Assembly (NCBI RefSeq): GCF_001428825.1
Contig: NZ_LMIT01000016.1
Span: forward strand, 211,219-275,218
Direction of reading: 5' to 3'
Length of the DNA stretch: 64,000 nt
Origin: Nocardioides sp. Root240
Lineage (GTDB): Bacteria > Actinomycetota > Actinomycetes > Propionibacteriales > Nocardioidaceae
Position numbers and translations under genes: made by a program. Under the pieces are notes generated by a model, which saw only the letters and a list, made by a program, of their open reading frames with translations, did no database searches and was not told the DNA's origin. Below, piece after piece: positions 17,385 to 25,713 of the stretch (position 1 is the stretch's first letter; the number at the start of each line of letters is the position of its first letter).

Positions 17385-17468
17385 GAACTTTGACTGATCC
17401 GTTTGAGCGCAACCGTTTCGTCAAAGTTCCCCGCGAGCGACTCGTCGATCTCCGCTGCATCTCGACAA
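17385..17468. repeat. Right end of the island: nested inverted repeats
   Basis: GAACTTTGAC (17385-17394) and GTCAAAGTTC (17420-17429) form a 10-bp inverted pair just after the KAP stop. CGCTGCATCTCGACAA (17453-17468) is the exact inverse of 8726-8741. The same GAACTTTGAC motif adjoins the left terminal repeat. No target-site duplication is visible: flanks CTGTT (left) and AAGGG (right) differ. Confidence 0.75.
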
Positions 17469-17498
17469 GGGCCCGGTTCCCTTCGGAACCGAGCCCTC
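17469..17498 (-). terminator. Terminator of the secreted-protein gene
   Basis: Stem GGGCCCGGTTCC (17469-17480) with GGAACCGAGCCC (17485-17496), loop CTTC, one mismatch. Read on the minus strand it ends in CTTGT, directly adjoining the island's terminal repeat. Confidence 0.7.
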
Positions 17499-17542
17499 CT
17501 GGGTCGCGCGGCCCGGAGCGGGCCGAGCACATCGGGGCGCTC

Positions 17543-17938
17543 CTACTCCTCGAAGAACTTCGTGGCGCAACCGCTGCTGGCGCCGGTGTCGCAGATGGAG
17601 ATGAACCACAAGGGGCCCTCGGTGACGTCGAACTGGAAGTAGTCGCAGCCAGCGTCACCGCCGTCCTGCTCCGTGTACACGATCTTGGTCTGGACGCCGG
17701 GGACGGTCCAGCCGAGGGTGCCGGTGACGCCCACGCCGTTGGCCCGCGTGTCACAGACCTTGAACCTGTCGCCGTCGTCGATGTGGGTCATCGTTCCGTT
17801 GCCGTTGTTCACCGTGATGTTGGCGGCGAAGGCCGGCGGGGTGCCGAGCACGAGTGCCACCACCACTGCGGAGAGGACGGCCGCAGGTCGGGTGATGCGC
17901 CGACCGACGAACGTGCGTGAGCGGACCTTCTGAAGCAT
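17543..17938 (-). CDS. Small secreted protein with four cysteines
   Basis: 131 aa. Signal peptide: basic MLQKVRSRTFVGRRITR, hydrophobic core, cleavage after TPPAFA near residue 38. The mature part (NITVNNGNGTMTHIDDGDRF onward) has four cysteines in CDTR, GCDY, ICDT and GCATK contexts, consistent with two disulphides and a beta-rich domain. No family recognised. GGCGAGGAA lies directly before the ATG. Its terminator abuts the island, so it is probably the native neighbour of dnaB, displaced by the insertion (inference). Confidence 0.7.
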   Translation of the reverse strand: MLQKVRSRTFVGRRITRPAAVLSAVVVALVLGTPPAFAANITVNNGNGTMTHIDDGDRFKVCDTRANGVGVTGTLGWTVPGVQTKIVYTEQDGGDAGCDYFQFDVTEGPLWFISICDTGASSGCATKFFEE

Positions 17939-18055
17939 TTCCTCGCCCCCCGATGGGTCGATGAGTTGTCGGGCACGGACATGCCCGGTCAGTTCGCCGG
18001 ACTCTCGCAGATGGGTGACGGGCGGTCAATGGGGTCTGCGACAGCGCACGACCTG

Positions 18056-19525
18056 TCAGCCCACCTCGGCGCGGTACGGCGACGTGCCGCGGAAGCCGAG
18101 CGCGGCCAGGAGTGCTGCGAGCACGAACGCACCTGCGCCGAGCGCGAAGGACAGCTGGTAGGCGCCCTCCGTCGGGAGGGACACCGGACCCACCGGCGTC
18201 GCGACGGTCTCGGACGAGGCGGCGAGGATGGTGATCACGATGGCGCTGCCGATCGCGCCGCCGACCGTGCGCATGATGCTGTTGACCGAGTTGGCGATGC
18301 CGGTGTCGTGGGGGGCGACGTAGCGGACGAGCAGTGCGGGCATGGCGGCGTACGCGACGGCGATCGCGGCGTTGCCGGCGACCAGGGCCACGATGAACTC
18401 GGCGCTGTGGTCGTGGAAGAGGGCGAGCGAGGACATGCTGGCGATGCCGAGCAGGGTCGCCGAGAGCAGCACCGGGCGAGCGCCGTACCGGCCGACCAGG
18501 TGGCCCGAGATCGGGCCGAGCGGGATGGCGAGCAGGGTGCCGGGGAGCATGTAGACGAGGCTGGTGCGCAGGATGCTGGCGTCGAAGCCGTAGCCGGTGA
18601 GCGCGTCAGGGGCCTGGACGAAGTAGGTCGCGCCGAGGAACACCGAGAACATGCCGTAGCCCACGAAGAGCGAGGCGAGGTTGGTGGCGAGCACCGGCCG
18701 GTGGCTCAGCAGGGACAGGGCGATCAGGGGCTGCTCGGTGCGCGACTGCAGCACCCCGAAGGCGAGCAGGACGACCACGGCGGCGCCGAACAGGCCGAGG
18801 GTGAGCGGCGCCGTCCAGCCCCACTCGTGACCCTGGGAGACGGGCAGCAGCAGGGCCACCAGCCCCGTGCCGAGCACGACGGCGCCGGTGTAGTCGACCC
18901 GGCCGCCACGGCCCGCCCGCCGCGGCAGCGCGACGGCGGACAGCACCAGCATCAGGGCCGACGCGGCGACGGTGAGCCAGAAGATGCGGTGGTAGTCGCC
19001 GCCGTTGTTGGTGAGCACGCCGGTCGCGACCAGCGCGAACCCGGAGCCGAACCCGAGGGCGGTCGCGGCGATCGACATGCCGTGGTGCAGCCGCTCGTGC
19101 GGCAGCTCCTGCCGCAGCACCGAGATGGCCAGCGGGAAGAGGCCGAAGGAAGCGCCCTGGAGGACGCGGCCGGCGAGCAGCACGCCGATGGAGTCGCCGA
19201 CGGCGGCCAGCACCGAGCCGACGAGCGTGAGGGCGAGCACGACGAGGATGACGAGGCGGTTGCCGAACACGTCGCCGAGCCGGCCGAACAGGGGCGTGAC
19301 GGCCGAGGCGGTGAGCATCGTCGCCGTGGCGACCCAGCCGACGGTGGTCGCCGAGACGCTCAGCTGTTGACCGATGAGCGGCAGGGCCGGCACGACGACG
19401 GTCTGGATGAGCGAGAGCAGGAAGACGTTGGCCGCCATGGCGGGCAGGACGAGTCGTGAGTACGTCGCGGGGCCGGTGGCCGAGGGCGCCTCGACGGACG
19501 TCGCGGGGTCGAGGGTGGAAGTCAT
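18056..19525 (-). CDS. MFS transporter (DHA2-type, 14 helices)
   Basis: 489 aa from ATG at 19525 (MTSTLDPATS). The first hydrophobic hairpin is followed by the loop-2 motif RLGDVFGNR, the major-facilitator signature; motif C-like residues appear in GRVLQGASFGLFPLA. About 14 helices, as in proton-driven drug exporters. Divergent from the TetR gene at 19624 with an inverted repeat between them, so probably repressed by it and induced by its substrate (inference). Confidence 0.9.
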   Translation of the reverse strand: MTSTLDPATSVEAPSATGPATYSRLVLPAMAANVFLLSLIQTVVVPALPLIGQQLSVSATTVGWVATATMLTASAVTPLFGRLGDVFGNRLVILVVLALTLVGSVLAAVGDSIGVLLAGRVLQGASFGLFPLAISVLRQELPHERLHHGMSIAATALGFGSGFALVATGVLTNNGGDYHRIFWLTVAASALMLVLSAVALPRRAGRGGRVDYTGAVVLGTGLVALLLPVSQGHEWGWTAPLTLGLFGAAVVVLLAFGVLQSRTEQPLIALSLLSHRPVLATNLASLFVGYGMFSVFLGATYFVQAPDALTGYGFDASILRTSLVYMLPGTLLAIPLGPISGHLVGRYGARPVLLSATLLGIASMSSLALFHDHSAEFIVALVAGNAAIAVAYAAMPALLVRYVAPHDTGIANSVNSIMRTVGGAIGSAIVITILAASSETVATPVGPVSLPTEGAYQLSFALGAGAFVLAALLAALGFRGTSPYRAEVG

Positions 19526-19545
19526 GGACTTGAGGGTGACAGATA

Positions 19546-19583
19546 ATTGACACTGTGTCGAGAATCGATGACGTGCTGTCAAT
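19546..19583. promoter_or_regulatory. Putative operator between MFS and TetR genes
   Basis: ATTGACA (19546-19552) and TGTCAAT (19577-19583) are inverted with 24 nt between them; a related CCTGTCAGG lies at about 19596. TTGACA on each strand could serve as -35 for the divergent genes. It overlaps the earliest possible GTG of the regulator, supporting a downstream start. Confidence 0.5.
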
Positions 19584-19623
19584 CACGTTCGACGACCTGT
19601 CAGGTCCCCGTATGCTCGGAGCC

Positions 19624-20250
19624 ATGGCAGCGGAGCCGACGACCCCACCGGTACGCCGACGTGGCGGACCCACGAAGGGCGATCAGCGTGAGGTCCAGAT
19701 CCTCGAGGCGACCCGGGCCCTGCTCGCGGACCGCTCCATCAACGACCTGACGATCGACGCCATCGCGAAGGCGGCCGGGGTCTCGCGGACGGCGTTCTAC
19801 TTCTACTTCCCGACCAAGCAGGCGGTGGTGGCGGCGCTGCTCGACGGGCTCTGGGACGAGTTCGGCAGCACCCACGCGTGGCTGGCCACCGACGGCATCG
19901 ACCACGACGCCCTGCTCGAGCACCACCGCCTCGTGGCGGCCGTGTGGCGCGAGCACGCCGCCATCTTGACCTGTACGACGGGCGCGGTGCTCGACTACGA
20001 GCCGTTGGCCGAGTGGGTCGAGCGGGCGCACCGCCGCCTCGTCGAGGCGCTGGCGGCCAAGATCGAACGCGACCAGGCGGCGGGCACGGCCCCGACGGAC
20101 ATCGCTCCCGTCGCGCTCGCGGAGATCGTCTCGTCCCTGCGCGACGCGCGCTTCCCCGTGCTCGCCACGCTGCGTGGTGCCGAGCTCGAGCAGGCGTTGC
20201 ACGACCTGACGGTCGTCGTGCTGCGGGTGGTGTACGGCCGGGTCGGCTGA
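19624..20250 (+). CDS. TetR-family regulator of the adjacent MFS pump
   Basis: 208 aa from ATG at 19624 (MAAEPTTPPV); an in-frame GTG at 19555 lies within the probable operator. Helix-turn-helix at residues about 20-65 (IDAIAKAAGVSRTAFYFYFP). The rest is a helical ligand-binding domain ending in LTVVVLRVVYGRVG. Gene arrangement predicts control of the exporter and itself. Confidence 0.85.
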   Translation: MAAEPTTPPVRRRGGPTKGDQREVQILEATRALLADRSINDLTIDAIAKAAGVSRTAFYFYFPTKQAVVAALLDGLWDEFGSTHAWLATDGIDHDALLEHHRLVAAVWREHAAILTCTTGAVLDYEPLAEWVERAHRRLVEALAAKIERDQAAGTAPTDIAPVALAEIVSSLRDARFPVLATLRGAELEQALHDLTVVVLRVVYGRVG

Positions 20251-20312
20251 GTGGGTCAACGGCCACCTCGGCGACCCGGCCTCGGTCGGTGACGCGGTCG
20301 CTGCCGCGCTCG

Positions 20313-21623
20313 TCACTGCGCCGTGGCGAGAGCCGACCGGGTCTCCGCGACCAGCGCCGCCCGCCGCGGCCCCTCGACGGGAGGCTCCCAGCCGTCGCGG
20401 AGCAGCTGCGCGACCGGCTCGCGCAGCTGGTCGAGGATCGCCGGGCCGGCGTGCATCCCGGCGCAGGGCCCGATGACCGGCATCCACTCCGGGCGCACGG
20501 CGCCCGCGGCGAGGATCACGTCGCTCGGCAGCGGCTCGTCGACCGACAGCGGTTCGCCGTGGAAGCGGCGCAGCAGGGAGCCGTCGGTGAGCACGTGGTC
20601 GGCCCACCACGGCCGGATGTGCTCCTCGGCCCACTGGTCGAGGAGCAGCGACAGGTCCGTCGCGTCGTCCTCGACGTGGTCGAGCAGGACCTTCGCGTGC
20701 GGCACGTGCAGCGCCAGGCTACGGCCGTTGGCGGGGTTGAGGGTGCACACGCTGTCGCCCAGGAAGTACAGGCCGCGTGCTGGGGGAAGCCCCAGCGCGG
20801 GCCCCTGGAGGCGGTAGGTGTTGGTGAGGTTGCTGCCCACCTGGACCCGCGTGATCGGCTCGTGGGTGTCGACGTCGCTCCACGGCGCCGTGTGCGGGAC
20901 GGCGGCCACCGCGCGCCGGAAGCCGTCCTCGGTGCGCAGCACGGCGAGCTCCTCGGCGTCGGACGGGCAGATCAGCAGCACGTGGTGCGTCCGGTTGTCG
21001 GCCGGCATCACGAGCGAGGCGTAGTCGGGGCCCGTGACGAACGAGGGGAACGGGGCGTCGTACGCCGCCGCGTGCTCGCGCGTCCGGTAGGTCGCGAAGA
21101 CGTACGACGTGCCGCAGGTCCCACCCTCGACCGGCCCCCGCAGCTCGTCGCCGAGGTGGCTCCCGCGTCCGGTCGCCACGACGACGAGGTCGGCCCAGAC
21201 CGGGTCGTCGTCGACCACCGCGCCCCGGGCGCGGCCGTCCTCGAGGAGGAGGCACTCGGCGTGGCCGGTGCGCCAGCGCACCCGCGGCTCGGCCTGCGCG
21301 GTCTCCCGGAGCACGCGCTCGACGAGCGGGCGGCGCGCGAACATCGCGGTGACCAGCCCGGGCATGCCCGGCATCTCGCCCAGCCGCGCGCCCTCGGCCC
21401 GCAGCCGCTCGACCACGTCGGGCATCTCCTCGACCATCGCGCGGACGACCTGGCCGCGCCAGGCGTGGGGCGAGTCGCCCTGCATCACGCCGGTACGACG
21501 CCAGGCGCCGTCGGTCGCGGGGCCGGGGTCGCGGTCGATCACCGTGACGTCGTGGCCGCGGCGCGCGAGGCCGATGGCGGTGAACGTGCCGACGGGTCCT
21601 GCCCCGATGACGAGAGCCTTCGT
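20313..21623 (-). CDS. FAD-dependent monooxygenase-like protein with probable ACG start
   Basis: 436 aa. Rossmann FAD fold at the N-terminus (ALVIGAGPVGTFTAIGLARR, then a VIDRD acidic strand end), ATGRGSHLGDEL mid-protein, and a DSVCTLNPANGRSL motif that corresponds to the GD...P element of PHBH-type FAD monooxygenases; styrene-monooxygenase-like enzymes are the closest I can name. The substrate is unknown. Odd point: no ATG, GTG or TTG lies at the natural N-terminus. AGGAGG is followed by 6 nt and ACG at 21623, which would give (M)KALVIGAGP. Either ACG initiates or a start codon was lost. A LuxR-type gene follows upstream on the same strand. Confidence 0.75.
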   Translation of the reverse strand, partial: TKALVIGAGPVGTFTAIGLARRGHDVTVIDRDPGPATDGAWRRTGVMQGDSPHAWRGQVVRAMVEEMPDVVERLRAEGARLGEMPGMPGLVTAMFARRPLVERVLRETAQAEPRVRWRTGHAECLLLEDGRARGAVVDDDPVWADLVVVATGRGSHLGDELRGPVEGGTCGTSYVFATYRTREHAAAYDAPFPSFVTGPDYASLVMPADNRTHHVLLICPSDAEELAVLRTEDGFRRAVAAVPHTAPWSDVDTHEPITRVQVGSNLTNTYRLQGPALGLPPARGLYFLGDSVCTLNPANGRSLALHVPHAKVLLDHVEDDATDLSLLLDQWAEEHIRPWWADHVLTDGSLLRRFHGEPLSVDEPLPSDVILAAGAVRPEWMPVIGPCAGMHAGPAILDQLREPVAQLLRDGWEPPVEGPRRAALVAETRSALATAQ

Positions 21624-21712
21624 GGTGTGCCTCCTGGGTCCGTTTCCCGGACCGTAGGGGCGCAGCTGCCGTCGTCGCGTCGGCAGAATTGTGCAGATCG
21701 GTGTGCAGGTCC

Positions 21713-23317
21713 TCAGGCGAGGCCGTGCTGGTGCGCCCAGGCGGTGGCGGCGGAGCGGTTGGACACCTCGAGCTTGGCGAAGATGTTGGCGACGTGGCGG
21801 GCCACGGTCTTCTCGGACAGGACCAGCTGCTCGGCGATGCCCCGATTGGTCGCGCCGGACGCGACCAGTCGCAGCACCTCCGTCTCGCGGCTGGTCAGCC
21901 CGTGCCGCTCGGTCGGGGTGACGTGGTCGAGCAGGTCGAGGTCCGGCTGCGCGCCCAGCGCGACGAAGGTGACGCGGGCGGCGTCCCGCTCCAGGCGCGC
22001 GGTCTCCTGGTCGCCGAGTGCCTCGCACGCCGCGGCGATGACGACCCGGCACCGGGCGCTGTCGTACGGCGAGCCGGCCGCGCGGAACCCCTCGAGTGCC
22101 GAGCGGAGGGCCCCGAGCGCGACCTGCGGGTCACCGCGCCGCACGGCGAGCCGGCCGCGGGCCCACGCCGCGGCCGCGCGGAGGTAGCCCGCGTCGGAGG
22201 CGTCCGCCGCCTCGTCCAGCCGGGCCGACGCCTCGGCTGCGCAGTCGAGGTCGCCCGTGACGAGCGCGACCTCGAGCAGGGCCGGCCAGAGCCGGGTGCG
22301 CAGCTGCGGTGCACCCGGCTCCTCGAGCGCTCGGCGCAGCGACAGCAGGGCGGAGTCGGTGCGGCCCTGGGCGAGCCGCATCAGGGCCAGGCCGGGCTGC
22401 GGGTCCTTCCCGTGGCCGAGCGCCTCGCGATAGGCGGTCTCCGCGGCGTCGTACTCCCCGCGGAGGCGATGGAGCTCGGCCCGGACGTAGTGGGCCTCAC
22501 CGATGGTGTTCTGGTTGGGGCCGGGGTGGGCGATGAGCTGGTCGACCTCGGCGATGGCGCGCGCCCAGTCCCCACGCAGCTGGTGGACTTCCGAGCGGTG
22601 GACGATGCAGGCGCCCTGGAAGGGCACCAGGCCGGGCTGCGCGGCGCACCACTCGTCGAGCACGCGGGTCCACTCGACGCTGCGGTCCACGTCGAGGCAG
22701 GCCTTGCAGTTCGCCACGATCGCGCAGTAGACGATGCCGACCGCCTGCGGGGTGACCGAGCGTGCCGTGGCCCGGACCATGGTCGCGTCGAGCTCGGCGA
22801 GGCCGGCAGCGAGATCGCCGTTCGCGAGCAGCGCCTGCCCGTGGGCGAGTCCGCCGAAGACACCGAGGTCGACGTCCTGGTGCTCGGTCGCGACGGAGAC
22901 GAGGTCCTCCGAGAGCTGCAACGCCTCGGCTGCGTGCCCCGCGTGCAGGTGGGACATCGCCGCGGTGAGCAGCTCGTAGCCGCTCCAGACCGAGGTGGCG
23001 AAGGCCTCGCCCTGGACGCTGCGCATCAGGCCCCACCAGCCGCGTGCCTGGCCCTGGTCGCCGCGGAAGGTGGCGGTCAGGCCCAGCCAGAACGCGACCC
23101 GGGAGGCACTGTCCGTGTCGCCCTCGGCGAGGTAGGCGTGGTGGGCCCGCTCGCGGACGTCGGCGGCCTCGGCGAGCTCGCCGACGAGGAAGGCGGCCAG
23201 GCCCCACTGCTCGAGGTCGCGCCCGGTGGTCGCGGCGGGATCGCCGGCGGCGTAGTCCCGGCGTGCGTCCGGCCACGCCCGGGCGTCGTACGCCCTGCGG
23301 GCTGCCTCGAGGCTCAC
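21713..23317 (-). CDS. LuxR-type regulator with TPR-like sensor region
   Basis: 534 aa from GTG at 23317 (VSLEAARRAYDARAWPDARR). Most of the protein is repetitive alpha-helix resembling tetratricopeptide repeats (for example AETAYREALGHGKDP and GRTDSALLSLRRALEEP). A C-terminal LuxR helix-turn-helix (about 468-534) contains LTSRETEVLRLVASGATNRG and EKTVARHVANIFAKL. There is no P-loop, so this is not a full-length LAL/MalT ATPase. It lies upstream of the FAD enzyme on the same strand and may regulate it. Confidence 0.85.
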   Translation of the reverse strand: MSLEAARRAYDARAWPDARRDYAAGDPAATTGRDLEQWGLAAFLVGELAEAADVRERAHHAYLAEGDTDSASRVAFWLGLTATFRGDQGQARGWWGLMRSVQGEAFATSVWSGYELLTAAMSHLHAGHAAEALQLSEDLVSVATEHQDVDLGVFGGLAHGQALLANGDLAAGLAELDATMVRATARSVTPQAVGIVYCAIVANCKACLDVDRSVEWTRVLDEWCAAQPGLVPFQGACIVHRSEVHQLRGDWARAIAEVDQLIAHPGPNQNTIGEAHYVRAELHRLRGEYDAAETAYREALGHGKDPQPGLALMRLAQGRTDSALLSLRRALEEPGAPQLRTRLWPALLEVALVTGDLDCAAEASARLDEAADASDAGYLRAAAAWARGRLAVRRGDPQVALGALRSALEGFRAAGSPYDSARCRVVIAAACEALGDQETARLERDAARVTFVALGAQPDLDLLDHVTPTERHGLTSRETEVLRLVASGATNRGIAEQLVLSEKTVARHVANIFAKLEVSNRSAATAWAHQHGLA

Positions 23318-23426
23318 CCGGTCATCATGACGCCACCGCGCGTCCGCGGCGAGGGCCGCGGGGAGGCGGCCGTATGGCGTCGGGGCCGGCGGGCACCGCG
23401 GGAGGGTCACCACGGAGGAGGACCCG

Positions 23427-23858
23427 ATGCAGCACGACGTCCGGGAACGGCACGACACGACCGCCGAGCCGACGATCGGTCAGCTCGTCTCCGACCTGTC
23501 CACCGAGGTCAGCCAGCTCGTGCACGACGAGATGCGCCTGGCCCGGGTCGAGATGACCGAGAAGGCCAAGGGCCTGGGGGTGGGAGCGGGGATGTTCGGT
23601 GCGGCCGGCCTGCTCGCGCTGTACGGCGGGGCCACGTTGGTCGCCACGGCCGTGCTCGCGCTCGCCCTGGTCGTCGACGCGTGGCTCGCCGCGTTGATCG
23701 TCACGGTGGCCCTGTTCGGCGCGGCCGGCGTGGTGGCACTGCGCGGGCGTCATCGCGTCCAGGTGGCCACGCCCCCGCTGCCGACCCGCGCCGTGGAGAA
23801 CGTGCAGCGCGACGTGGCCGCCGTGCGCGAGGCGCGCGAGCACTCCCACCAGCTCTGA
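23427..23858 (+). CDS. Actinobacterial holin-X / phage-holin III family membrane protein
   Basis: 143 aa. The amphipathic N-terminus (TIGQLVSDLSTEVSQLVHDE; EMRLARVEMTEKAKGLG) is the signature of this family, followed by two transmembrane segments (about 52-75 and 83-105) and a basic tail. Despite the family name these are usually chromosomal membrane proteins rather than lysis proteins. Paired with the DUF3618 gene 27 bp downstream, a recurrent actinobacterial combination. Confidence 0.85.
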   Translation: MQHDVRERHDTTAEPTIGQLVSDLSTEVSQLVHDEMRLARVEMTEKAKGLGVGAGMFGAAGLLALYGGATLVATAVLALALVVDAWLAALIVTVALFGAAGVVALRGRHRVQVATPPLPTRAVENVQRDVAAVREAREHSHQL

Positions 23859-23885
23859 ACGCACCCCGACGACGAGGAGCGAACG

Positions 23886-24092
23886 ATGACCCACGCACCC
23901 TCCCACCGCGCGGAGACGGCCCAGATCGAGGCCGACATCGAGCACACCCGCGAACAGCTGGCCGCCACGGTCGACCTGTTGTCGGCCCGGGTCTCGGCGC
24001 GCACGCACCAGGCCGCCCTGGTTGCCGGCGTTCTCGCCGGCGTGGTGGTGATCGGCCTGGTCGCCGCCCGGCTGTGGTCGCGACGCCGCTGA
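23886..24092 (+). CDS. DUF3618-family membrane protein
   Basis: 68 aa. It contains QIEADIEHTREQLAATVDLL, the DUF3618 signature, then a single transmembrane helix (ALVAGVLAGVVVIGLVAARL) and a basic stop-transfer tail WSRRR. Preceded by a GAGGAGCG site. Partner of the holin-X gene. Role unknown; the family is often linked to envelope stress. Confidence 0.85.
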   Translation: MTHAPSHRAETAQIEADIEHTREQLAATVDLLSARVSARTHQAALVAGVLAGVVVIGLVAARLWSRRR

Positions 24093-24111
24093 TCGCTCGG
24101 CGGCACCGCGC

Positions 24112-24909
24112 TCAGCCGTCGGTCGCCCGGTCGCTCCCGTTCGCGAGGTGCACCGTGTAGGACCACGTCTCGCTCGGGTGCTCCGAGTTCGGTACGACGG
24201 ACGGCCACCACGCCGCGAAGCGGCCCTCCGCCACCGAGGCCTGGATGTCGAGGCCCGTCGACGTGTGGACGGTGACGCCGACGACGTCGCTGCCGACGTA
24301 CCCGGAGGTCCAGATGAACCAGCCCTCGTGGGTGCTGCCCTCCATGGACTGCCCTTCCTCGAGCGCGTCGGGGCGGAGCGTCGGAGGCGCGGACGGGTCC
24401 GGGCTGTAGCTCCCGAAGAAGTCGTCGTCGCCGTTGCGCGCCTCCCGGGCGACCAGGCCGTCGGGCATCAGGCAGTTCGCCTCGCTCCGCGGCCCGGCGA
24501 GCAGCACGTAGGTCCACTCGCCGCGTCGCTCGGCGAGGACGGCGTGCTCCCCGAGGTCCGGTACGTCGAGCGCGGCCCGGCAGGTCGTGCCCGCGGCGGC
24601 CGTCGCCTCGGCGGAGAGGGGCTCGGGCTCGGCCGTCCAGGATCCGAAGGCGCCGCTTCCGCCGAGCAGTGCCGGGACGGCGATGCCGGTCGCACCGGCG
24701 AGGCCCGCGGCGACCAGCAGGCGGTTCCGGCGCCGGGTCCGGCGCGGGCGGACCGGCTCGACGGCAGCTGGTACGTCGGCGGGCGTGGCCACGATCCGGG
24801 CGAGCAGGGCGTCGGCGCGCCCGCGCTCCGCCTCGGTGAGGTCGGCGGCAGGGGCGGGGTCGAGGTGGCGCAGGGCTGCGTCGAGGGTGTCGTTCGTGTG
24901 CTTGCTCAT
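24112..24909 (-). CDS. Membrane-anchored partner of the ECF sigma factor
   Basis: 265 aa. A cytoplasmic N-terminal segment (about 1-60; LDAALRHLDPAPAADLTEAE) and a basic RPRRTRRRNR stretch precede one transmembrane helix (about 65-83). An extracytoplasmic domain with two cysteines follows. Its ATG overlaps the sigma stop as ATGA, an arrangement typical of anti-sigma factors, although no zinc HxxxCxxC motif is present. I infer a regulatory partner; the alternative is a sigma-controlled exported protein. Confidence 0.65.
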   Translation of the reverse strand: MSKHTNDTLDAALRHLDPAPAADLTEAERGRADALLARIVATPADVPAAVEPVRPRRTRRRNRLLVAAGLAGATGIAVPALLGGSGAFGSWTAEPEPLSAEATAAAGTTCRAALDVPDLGEHAVLAERRGEWTYVLLAGPRSEANCLMPDGLVAREARNGDDDFFGSYSPDPSAPPTLRPDALEEGQSMEGSTHEGWFIWTSGYVGSDVVGVTVHTSTGLDIQASVAEGRFAAWWPSVVPNSEHPSETWSYTVHLANGSDRATDG

Positions 24910-25478
24910 CGGGTGCTCCTCTCGGAAGCGGGGTGGCCGGGCACGGCGTCGCCGGCGGTGGTGGTGTCGATCCGGCGCCGGAGCGCGCGACGCGCACGGG
25001 AGAGCCGGAGACGGAAGGCGGTGGGGGAGATGCCCAGCACGGCGGCCGCCTCGGGTGCGCTGAGCCCGTCGAGGACGGCGAGCGCGATCGCCTCCTGGTC
25101 GGAGGCGCTCAGGTGCGGCCACGCGGCGGCGATGTCGACCCGCCGGCTCACCAGGTCGGGATGCAGGCCGGCGTCCGCGGGCTCGTGGCCGGCCTCGGCG
25201 AGCCGGACCGCGACGGCGTCGTACCGGTCCTCGCGTCGGCGCGCGTTCTGGAGCGTCTTGCGGGCCACCCCGAAGAGCCAGGCGCGGGCGTCGGACAGCT
25301 CGACCGGTACGTCGTCGAGGCGGCGCCAGGCGACGAGCAGCACGTCACCGACGACGTCCTCGGCGTGGGTGGGGTGCACCCGCCGGGACACGAAGCGGAG
25401 CAGGTCGACGTACGCTGCGTCGTAGAGCTCCCGGAAGCGTTGCTCGCGCTCCCGCGGCGACGAAGTCGTGGTGTCCAT
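24906..25478 (-). CDS. ECF-type RNA polymerase sigma factor
   Basis: 190 aa. Sigma region 2 at about residues 12-78 (FRELYDAAYVDLLRFVSRRV; HAEDVVGDVLLVAWRRLDDV; ARAWLFGVARKTL) and region 4 at about 115-170 (LSASDQEAIALAVLDGLSAP; AAAVLGISPTAFRLRLSRAR). Translationally coupled to the membrane protein downstream. The lack of a large C-terminal domain fits a classic ECF. Target promoters are not evident in the window. Confidence 0.92.
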   Translation of the reverse strand: MDTTTSSPREREQRFRELYDAAYVDLLRFVSRRVHPTHAEDVVGDVLLVAWRRLDDVPVELSDARAWLFGVARKTLQNARRREDRYDAVAVRLAEAGHEPADAGLHPDLVSRRVDIAAAWPHLSASDQEAIALAVLDGLSAPEAAAVLGISPTAFRLRLSRARRALRRRIDTTTAGDAVPGHPASERSTR

Positions 25479-25547
25479 GCCCTGTTCCTGTCCGGCAGGA
25501 CACGAGTGTGTCATCCGATTTCCGGCCACCGGTGCCACCATGGGCAG

Positions 25548-25688
25548 ATGGACGAGATCGCCCGGTTCCCCGCCGGCTCCGGTGGACTGGTCGCGGCCCT
25601 CGCGTCGGCGGGTGTGGATCGCGCACGCCTGCGGGCCATGGTGCGGCGCATCCGCACGGTGATGTATGTCTGCGGCCGTCCGGCCTGA
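25548..25688 (+). CDS. 46-aa ORF upstream of the hydrolase gene
   Basis: MDEIARFPAGSGGLVAALAS then SAGVDRARLRAMVRRIRT and a MYVCGRPA end. It starts 69 bp from the divergent sigma gene and ends 25 bp before the hydrolase ATG. The helical, basic middle and codon usage look plausible, but no strong ribosome-binding site or family is seen. May be a small gene or a leader peptide. Confidence 0.35.
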   Translation: MDEIARFPAGSGGLVAALASAGVDRARLRAMVRRIRTVMYVCGRPA

Positions 25689-25713
25689 CCAGTCCGACCC
25701 CGAGGAGACAGCC

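Noticed and set aside
23427-23858. Phage lysis holin indicating a prophage
   Set aside because: The family is chromosomal in actinobacteria, paired with DUF3618, and no other phage gene is present.
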